DNA of 64,000 bases from Aulostomus chinensis (Eukaryota; Chordata; Actinopteri; Syngnathiformes; Aulostomidae). The notes beneath the pieces were generated by a model. That model was not told where the DNA came from, ran no database searches, and saw only the letters and a list, made by a program, of their open reading frames with translations. Position numbers and translations under genes: made by a program. Shown piece after piece: positions 58,921-64,000 of the stretch; position 1 is the stretch's first letter; each line of letters starts with the position of its first letter. The stretch lies in the NCBI GenBank assembly GCA_037954235.1, contig JBBMOA010000004.1, forward strand, positions 9,397,099 to 9,461,098. The letters run 5' to 3'.

Positions 58921-59247
58921 TAATGAGGCCTGACTTGGTTAATACCTCAAGGCGAGGTCTGCTTTCTGATGCCAACACACACACATTGAAGGGAAGGTGA
59001 TTTTTTTTGTAAATGGCACTGCTGAAATCCAATCACAGAGATGAATGAAGGCTGTCAATCAGCCGGTGACTGACTTCGTCCACGGTCTCAGGAGAGACAC
59101 TAATCCCACCTTTAATCACGCCAGGTGACTTCAAGTGTTCTCACTGTGGGGCTCCAACTGGCTGCACCCAGTGTCACAGGTGCTCCAATTCCCGCCCTCC
59201 TACCCCAGGCTGAGCAGGTTTCTGCTCCACCCCCCTCTGATGACCTC
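57184..59247. other. Upstream flank of TRIM gene, microsatellite-rich
   Basis: No gene recognised. (GT)n followed by poly-G at 57883-57927, (GT)n at 58041-58081, and (GT)n at 58879-58918. Poly-C runs near 57702. Confidence 0.5.
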
Positions 59248-60502
59248 GGGCCTCATTTACAAAACCTGGGTAGGATCCATACTAAAAGTTTACGTACGCT
59301 GAAAAGTGCCTACGCAAAAAACAAAAAAAACAAAAAACAAAAAACAAAAATTCCGATTTATAAAACCGTGCGCACGCACACCTGCACGCACACCTGCACG
59401 CACGTTCCCTTTGTAAATCCCAGTCCGTCCGGAAAGTTGCGCAGCAGGATTTATTCATGTCCCTCCCTCTCCACACCCACATTCACCATATATGGTCATG
59501 CAAATTCCCTCATGAATGTGTTTTGCATATAAACATTCATGAGGGATCCTCGGCATTCCACGCCAATCATGGCCTCAACCAGAGGAAGGAGGAACTTTTC
59601 AGAGACCGAGATGGAGGCGCTTGTTGATGAGGTGGCGGCGAGAAGGCAAACTTTATTCGGCGGCCATTCAAGTGGAGTTACCAGCAAACGAAGGGCCTCT
59701 GAACGGCACGCGTGGCCACGGCGGTAAGCGCGGCTGGCACCGAGCGCAGCGTCGCCGAAATAAAAAAGAAGTGGTCCGATCTGAAGGTGGAGGCCAAGAA
59801 AAAAGTGGCTTTGCACCGCCGGAGCGTGGCGGCTACAGGTGGGGATCAGGAAACACGTGAAACGGCAGTGTGACGCTGGTGTCTGGACAGACGGCTCCGT
59901 AGCCACCGCCGCTGATGCGGTGAAAGTTGGTGAATCAACATTGTAAAAAGAAAGAAAAGGATTCAGTCACCTTCATCTTTCCACAAATCTGGTACATGCA
60001 TGTGGAAGTTGTTCTCTTGCACATGGAGACGACAGGTGTGAACCAGGCTGTAAACACCTGAATCTGCTAAGTGGAAATATTCCCAGTGAAAACTGTTACA
60101 TTTCAAGTGAAGTGTTGAGAATCTCAATCCTAAATCATGGAAACGTTAAATCTGAGGCACCAACAGCTGCCATGTGGTTTCATGGTGAGAAGTGTCGCAC
60201 TTCCTCATCGTGCTGGCGAGGTTCATGTTCGGTGACGCTGCCGGCACCCCCGGGGGACCTTTGACTGAGCAGAAACAGTCGTATTTTTACTCACACCTCC
60301 ATGTGCGCTCTCTCCATGAACCAGCTGTTCTCTCCTTGTCACAACTGTCTCCACGATGTGCGTCAGCAAGGGTGTGGCTTGCTTACAGTGGCGCACATTC
60401 CGAGCTAGACTTTCTTTTATAAATCCCAACTCTTGCGTAACAAGTTGCCGACGCACTTCCAAGCCCGGTTTTGTACGTGAGCAAGCTTTATAAAAGAGGC
60501 CC
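59248..60502 (+). mobile_element. Harbinger-like non-autonomous element
   Basis: The ends are short imperfect inverted repeats: GGGCCTCATTTACAAAAC at the left; at the right TTTATAAAAGAGGCCC, whose complement is GGGCCTCTTTTATAAA. Subterminal segments are also loosely inverted (GATTTATAAAACCGTGCGCA at left; CTTTTATAAATCCCAACTCT at right). It carries a Myb/SANT-like reading frame, the usual second protein of PIF/Harbinger elements, and no transposase. No clear 3-bp target duplication was seen at these exact ends, so the boundaries are provisional. Confidence 0.65.
59569..59873 (+). pseudogene. Myb/SANT-like DNA-binding protein, frameshifted
   Basis: The start MASTRGRRNFSETEMEALVD, then EVAARRQTLFGG, matches the Myb/SANT-like (NAIF1-type) domain of Harbinger-linked proteins. 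The frame ends at 59725-59727. The rest of the domain, VATAVSAAGTERSVAEIKKK then WSDLKVEAKKKVALHRRS, continues in another frame at 59712-59870 and stops at 59871-59873. The two halves are offset by one base between about 59695 and 59711, so the protein is broken in this copy. In an intact element this protein would bind the transposon ends and assist nuclear import of the transposase; that role is from the family, not seen here. Confidence 0.75.
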
Positions 60503-63500
60503 CTGGTCGGCACCGTAGACTGTGGCCCTGCCTCACATCATTGCTACCCGTTCTGGACACGCCCACTTTACAACCTTCTCATCAAATTCCTCCTCAGATT
60601 TGAATGCAGGAACTACTCATCCCATGAGGCATAGCAAGCTCTGCTTCTGACCCCAACTTTGAGGTGCTGTGCGCTCCACCAATCAGAGGCGTCACTAACA
60701 CGCTTAGGATGGCGGGTAGCTGCCGGCTGGTTGCGCCCCACATCCCGGCTGATCACCTCCTCCGTGGAGAACATGAACAGGATGTTACCCTCTGGAACTT
60801 CCTGTGCAGCAGATACCTGAGCACGCAGGTGAGAAGGTCAGGTTTCCACCATTTGTCTCATTTAAAGTGTCAGTGCGACCTGAGAGAGCAACTCTGACTG
60901 CACGCCACAAACCAGAAGCACGCCAGCCAGAAACACAGTCTGCTTGTTCCGACAAGGTGAAAATGATAAACAGGTAAATATCTGCACGTAAACACACACA
61001 CACACACACACACACACCCCGTTTCACTCCGGAGGTGCTCTCAGCCTTCACCAAACTCTGCTAATAAAACCCAGAGGACCAGCGTGTTTACTGTATACCG
61101 AGAGGTGTGTGTGAGTGCGTGCATGTGTGTGTGAGTGCGTGCATGTGTGTGTGTGTGTGTGTGTGTAGTATTATTTATTTCCCCTGCAGGATTCATGAAA
61201 GCTTCACCTGAGCTGCTTCGCTCTATGCTTTTGTTCACATGAGCCTGAGTAGGATACGTGTGTGTGTGTGTGTGTGTGTGGTAGCGGCCTATGTTTAGCC
61301 TGCAGTTTTCATGACCAGGTGTCCTTGTTACCGTGGCAACAACTAGAGACAAGAGGTCAGGTATAATTGAGTCTGTCTGCTAATTTTTTTATGGTGTTTC
61401 TTCTTTTGGGTGGTTTTACTTCAACGCTCGGCGTGCGGCGCCTCCGCCATCGATCTGCTTTATTGAAAAACCCCCTCGCAGCACCGCCCCAATACACCTC
61501 ACAATTAAAGAATTCAGGACCACCCAGGCAGTGAGCAAATGAGATAATTCAACATTAATACACATAAACATGAGAAACACATTAAAAACATCCATCTAAA
61601 ACTGGAGTTGGGGGGACATTAAAGCGAGTGAGCGAAGAATGGAAAAAAACACCGGCACAGCTGAATGCAAATTAGCATCTGCTTAAATCAGGGTTTTCAC
61701 CCAGAGGTCACCGCTGAGCCCGGGGTCACTGAGCCCGGGGTCACTGAGCCCGGGGTCACTGAGCCCGGCTCAGCCGGCCCGCTAGCCGGAGAACTTCAGC
61801 GAATGTTTCCAGACATCACTTTCAATCCTGGTTAAACTTAAATGGTGCAATTTTAGAAGAGACTGAAACTGACAAAACTAAACTTGAATCCATTTGGCAT
61901 CAAATGACTGTGATGACGCCTCCTGGCTGAAACTTGGACCAACCAGCCGGCGACAGAGAGGAAGCGCCTCACCGCAACCAGAAACTCGACGTTGGTGTGT
62001 TCATACACCAGACAAGATCAGGTGTTAAGTTGAGTGGACATGTCCAGGAGCTCAGGACCACTCTGCTGATCAAGTCCAGAGATGGCTCTTTGTGTGGTTT
62101 TTATCCAGTTGTTACCGTAGCAACAGGGATTATGTGGTTATTAATTAGATGGAAAAGATACCTAGAAAGGTAGTGGTCTCCTGAAACAAAACTGTGATAA
62201 ATGTTCCTGAGGGAAGGGAGAGAACTAAATCTCTCATTGATCTCTGAGGAGAAAAAACGTCCAATCAGGAACTCCGATCTTATCAAAACTGCTTAAGAGT
62301 TGGAACTCTCAGCAGTTTATTTAAAGCCTCCTTCCTGTTTCTGGCTGTTCACTCGTCTTTCAGGATCTTTGGTTCTGACTCTTTTATTCGCTCGGTTGTT
62401 GCTTACGCGCAAGGTTACCTTCTTCAGGTTTTTATGTGGGTGTTTGTTCACCTTCTTCCCTCAAAGACAGTGTGCTCACAAAAACAAGCTAAGATGATAT
62501 GAGTTAGCTCGCGGGCTATTGTGGATACCCATGTGACATTAGCTCGAAGCTCCAGTGGTTGCTTGTGGGCTACGCGCTAGCTTGTTGCTACCTTCGCTGG
62601 ATTAGCGTTTGCTGAATATTCTTAGCGGATGAGTGTTTTCATTGCCATGGCGACTTTAATTCATCCACATCCCTGTGCCACCATGCTGGCTAACGTTAAA
62701 CGAGAGAAGGAAATGACTGAGGGAATTAGCATAAATGCTCAATTTGGAGAAAGAAAAGAGGGGGAGAAAAAAGAGCAAGAGAGTTGATTTGGACTTGCAA
62801 GAAAAGAGGTGTGCGATCCCAAGTGCCAGGTTCAGTCATTCAGCGGGTGCAATAATTGCAGAGTGAGAAGTGTGCTAATGAACCCCGGCACGGAACGACT
62901 GGGTGCAGAACAAAAAAGAATCTGTCTCCAAGCAAAGGCGCCTGAGAGAGGAGCTGCAGGAGAATCCAGCCGAGCTGCAGCTGACGGATGAACTGAGGTG
63001 GCACTTCTGCTGTAATTGTGTAGAGTTTGGCGTGCTGCTGGAGAGCCGCCGCCGATTTTACTGGCTCAGTCGTTTACCTCTGCACAGAGATTTAATCAAA
63101 GCAAAACGCTGTAATGTGTCGCTCCTCTTTACGTTTAATTCTGCTGCTGTATTAAATGCAATTTCCCTGAGATATTAAACTACTACCTCATATTCAAGTT
63201 GCTCCTCCCGCCCCCCCTCCATCGCTGCAGCTAAATGCCAGCTGAAATGAATATGTTAATTCAGCAGCGGCCGGCTCGTACCGCCGTGATCAATGAGGCT
63301 CCGGCTTCACTTTCCTCCTGCGATCTATAGGGATCGTTACAGCACCGGGGGAAGCCGGCACGAGCCGCTGCGAGGGAAATATGTATCGGCCACAATGTAG
63401 CATAAATTAATGGTTGTATTTATCATCATTTGAATGACATTTGTCTTCAGCTCTGGCTTCTTGTTGGTGCTCAGGAAGTGTAAGACAGGTGAAGAGGCGA

Positions 63501-64000
63501 GAGGAAAGTTTCAGTTGTCGTTCAGCACAAAGAGAAAAGCGTCCAGGAGACGAATGTTGGCAGATAAAAACATGATTTTCAAGCCCTCCTCTCCCAGTGT
63601 GAGAGGACGAGGAGCTCCCATCACCGTCAGAGCAGCGGGGAGCAGGACCTCCCCCCCCATGCCACCTCATCTCCAGACTGCAGCAACATGGCCGACACTC
63701 GCTGGCGCTGAGGAACGACCACCTGACGGTGTTCCCAGTATTAACCACTGATGGTATTATCCTCATCAAACCAGACGTTTCTATATATTTACATGCTGAC
63801 AAAGAAATGCCAACACTACTGACTGTTTATTATTTATTACTTATCACATCACACTGTCGACCAATCAGGGCTGTCACAGGAAGCCCCGCCGGAGAAAGGA
63901 GTCCTGGGTAAGGGAGTTTGGTTACGAATCTAATTTCTGTGTTGTCATGAGCGGCGTGTGTGTGTGTGTGTGTGTGTGTATGCACAAACACAAATTCAAA
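60503..64000. other. Right-hand end, no gene recognised
   Basis: (CA)n at 60993-61017, GT-rich tracts at 61104-61166 and 61258-61281, a 15-bp tandem (GAGCCCGGGGTCACT, four units) at about 61717-61770, and (GT)n at 63955-63979. 62990-63420 is less repetitive, with several AT-rich homeobox-like words, and may be a conserved non-coding element. Confidence 0.45.

Overview
The window looks like nuclear DNA of a teleost fish. Genes are split by GT-AG introns. Three neighbouring loci encode tetraspanins, and a single-coding-exon TRIM E3 ligase of the fish 'bloodthirsty' type lies beyond them. Between the exons are fish-type interspersed repeats (L2-like LINE, tRNA-derived SINE, Harbinger-like element) and very many (GT)n, (ATCC)n and minisatellite arrays. 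I see no prokaryotic operons, CRISPR array, rRNA or intact viral gene. Gene models were assembled by eye from splice signals, reading frame and family resemblance; no alignment was run.

Layout. 1-1060 is a 48-bp minisatellite. 4184-6888 (+) holds exons 2-8 of a Tspan8-like gene (A); its first coding exon is probably off the left edge. A 372-bp inverted-repeat element with a tandemly amplified end sits in its last intron. 9135-10190 is a 53-bp minisatellite. 10762-15439 (+) is a complete but divergent tetraspanin (B), followed by an inverted, nearly identical copy of the 372-bp element. 16-38 kb is almost all repeat: a SINE, a 2.4-kb 12-bp satellite, a polypurine tract, 1.3 kb of (ATCC)n joined to a fish repeat, a rearranged LINE, two short-unit minisatellites and a second array of the 53-bp unit. 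38274-47234 (+) is a third, complete tetraspanin (C). 51-53.7 kb holds an internally deleted L2-like LINE and an inverted copy of the 30-kb element with its own (GGAT)n tail. 55183-56817 (-) is the TRIM gene. 59248-60502 is a Harbinger-like element with a broken Myb/SANT-like reading frame. The last 3.5 kb has no recognisable exon but may hold a conserved non-coding element.

How the genes relate. A, B and C lie on one strand. The exons between TM3 and TM4 keep identical lengths where they can be compared (25, 32 and 28 codons), which supports tandem duplication. Tetraspanins organise membrane microdomains; nothing here links them functionally to the TRIM gene. I found no new multi-gene system. 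The most unusual signals are structural: two perfect palindromes of about 30 bp, paired near-identical inverted elements, duplicated minisatellites, a 12-bp satellite with exact 12-fold higher-order spacing, and a (GT)n tract abutting a splice acceptor.
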